From: Rhytidiadelphus loreus
Lineage: Eukaryota > Streptophyta > Bryopsida > Hypnales > Hylocomiaceae
Length of the DNA stretch: 64,000 nucleotides
Direction of reading: 5' to 3'
Assembly: GCA_947034895.1 (NCBI GenBank)
Contig: OX344765.1
Location: 36,337,001 to 36,401,000, forward strand
Shown here: positions 62,868 to 64,000 of the stretch, piece after piece
How positions within the stretch are numbered: the stretch's first letter is position 1
Layout: the number at the start of each line of letters is the position of its first letter
Translations under genes and position numbers: made by a program
Notes under the pieces: model-generated
Databases searched by the model: none
Seen by the model: the letters and a program-made list of their open reading frames with translations, nothing else
Told to the model about the DNA's origin: nothing

Positions 62868-62894
62868 TATGTGTCTTTACATATTGTACATTTA

Positions 62895-63037
62895 CTACTA
62901 GAAAATGGTGTCTAAGTCAACAAAAAATTAATAATTTTTTGTTGATTTGGTACATGTTAACAAAATGGTCACTAAATTTATGTTGATTCAGATAGTATAT
63001 TGTCCAAATCAACAAAAAAATTAACACTTTCTAGTTG
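62895..63037. mobile_element. Diverged CACTA-family MITE
   Basis: Left CTACTAGAAAATGG and right, inverted, CAACTAGAAAGTG. Interior carries inverted AAGTCAACAAAAAATTAA-type words shared with 18609. Flanking TTA and TTC do not match, so boundaries are less sure. Confidence 0.55.
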
Positions 63038-63057
63038 TTCAAAAAAATTAGCACAAG

Positions 63058-63181
63058 CTTTTTATACAAATGGGGTAGTAGAAGGTAGAACAAACCATAT
63101 GGGATATGCGAATCATTCATAGTCTTAATTCACATATCCCATATAGTTTGTTCTACCTTCTACCACCTCATTTGTATAAAG
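63058..63181. repeat. Hairpin related to part of the CACTA-type element at 5551
   Basis: Arms 63058-63112 and 63128-63181 are inverted copies (e.g. CCATATGGGATATG and CATATCCCATATAG). A single-arm version occurs at 6063-6120 in the 5551 element. Confidence 0.8.
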
Positions 63182-63359
63182 AGATTGCCTTCTCCTTTCT
63201 CCAATCATTGAAGTTACCTCTCTTCTATCACCAATTTAAAAGAAGTTTGTCTACTTTCTAATTGAAGTTCAAAAATTAGTTTAGTTTTCCTATCTACTTG
63301 GTAGTTTTTGCTTATGTAGCATTTTCTACAAGGCTGATTTTTGGCACCAAATTATCTTA

Positions 63360-64000
63360 GAAGCATTTCAATGCAAAGTTAGCATTGTCATCCTCACGTC
63401 ATTGTGGTGCCATTTTAGCATCATTTTTGTATACATTAATTCAATGTCAATTTGGCATGTATTTGAGGGTCAAAATGATGTCATTTTGGACATGTACTAT
63501 TTTTATGTCATTTTGATGCCAATTTAACATGAACTATTCTAATATTGTTGTAGTAGTAACAAAGCATGAAATATTGCAATGTCATATAGATGCCATTTCA
63601 GTGCAATTTTATTTCCATTTTTTTGCCATAGTGATTGCAATATTTAGGTGTTACTTTCATGTCAATTTACAGTGAAATTTTCCAATGTGAGTTTGATGCT
63701 ACTTTAATGCAACTCCATATTACATCCCATCGTGTTGTTGTATTAGAATACTATCGACATGTACATTTTCAATCTCATATTCATGCCAATTTAGCTAACA
63801 TTAAATTTGAATGTCATCTTTACACCCTTTTGACATTCACTAATTCTATATTGATTCTAGGCAAATGTCGATCATGTCATTTTTGTATCATATTGACAAA
63901 AAATATTTTAACTTCATGTGGATACAATTTTCACCTCCTCTATTGCAATGAATGTTTGGTGCCATTGCACCAAAAAATTTATATTCACAATTTCAATGTC
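63360..64000. repeat. Degenerate TGYCAWTTT motif array, continuing past the window edge
   Basis: Words of the form ATGYCAWTTT recur at irregular short spacing (e.g. GTGCCATTTTAGCATC, AATGTCAATTTGGCATG, GATGTCATTTTGGACATG, GATGCCAATTTAACATG). No open frame. It resembles a second dispersed short-motif array. Confidence 0.55.

Noticed and set aside
1..64000. tRNA, rRNA or CRISPR features.
   Set aside because: No T-arm consensus (GGTTCGAATCC-like) within a cloverleaf, no rRNA sequence and no regularly spaced repeat-spacer array were seen.

Overview
This is nuclear DNA from a land plant with a large, AT-rich, repeat-heavy genome. Three multi-exon genes, one gene remnant and one doubtful small gene lie in a sea of transposon debris. 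GT-AG introns, plant gene families (GT37 xyloglucan-type fucosyltransferase, Sfp-type phosphopantetheinyl transferase, MCTP/FTIP), plant telobox motifs and an Ale/Retrofit-like copia element support this. The low gene density and the gene structures would fit a fern or another seed-free plant, but I cannot name the species.

Layout. 1-7.4 kb: intergenic. It holds tandem repeats, a striking array of about 35 short palindromic sites (2013-4544), a perfect CACTA MITE (4694-4910), a longer CACTA-type element (5551-6861) and a TA-flanked MITE. 7.4-13.8 kb: a complete copia element with identical 232-bp LTRs and a GTCCC target duplication, but a polyprotein broken by four stops and two frameshifts. 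13.8-27 kb: MITEs, a LINE 3' end split by a MITE, a diverged segmental duplication and a 1271-bp solo LTR inserted in one of its copies. 27-31.4 kb: fucosyltransferase gene (+). 35.6-37.4 kb: the last two exons of an MCTP/FTIP gene, frameshifted and isolated (+). 40.1-40.4 kb: a possible two-helix membrane protein (-). 43-46.5 kb: nested fold-back elements, including a TTAA-flanked element whose empty site survives in a paralogue. 46.8-49.5 kb: phosphopantetheinyl transferase gene (-). 50.9-56.0 kb: eleven-exon plastid-type TPR gene (-). 56.4-64 kb: further TTAA-flanked, CCC-ended elements, CACTA MITEs and another short-motif array.

The three intact genes are unrelated in pathway: cell-wall fucosylation in the Golgi, activation of carrier proteins, and a TPR scaffold probably in plastids. 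The most unusual content is in the repeats: the GWCNANTNGWC array with its co-located covarying CCAG...TTGG palindromes, and a piggyBac-like (TTAA/CCC) MITE population. All splice sites and domain calls were read by eye from the sequence; no database search was run.
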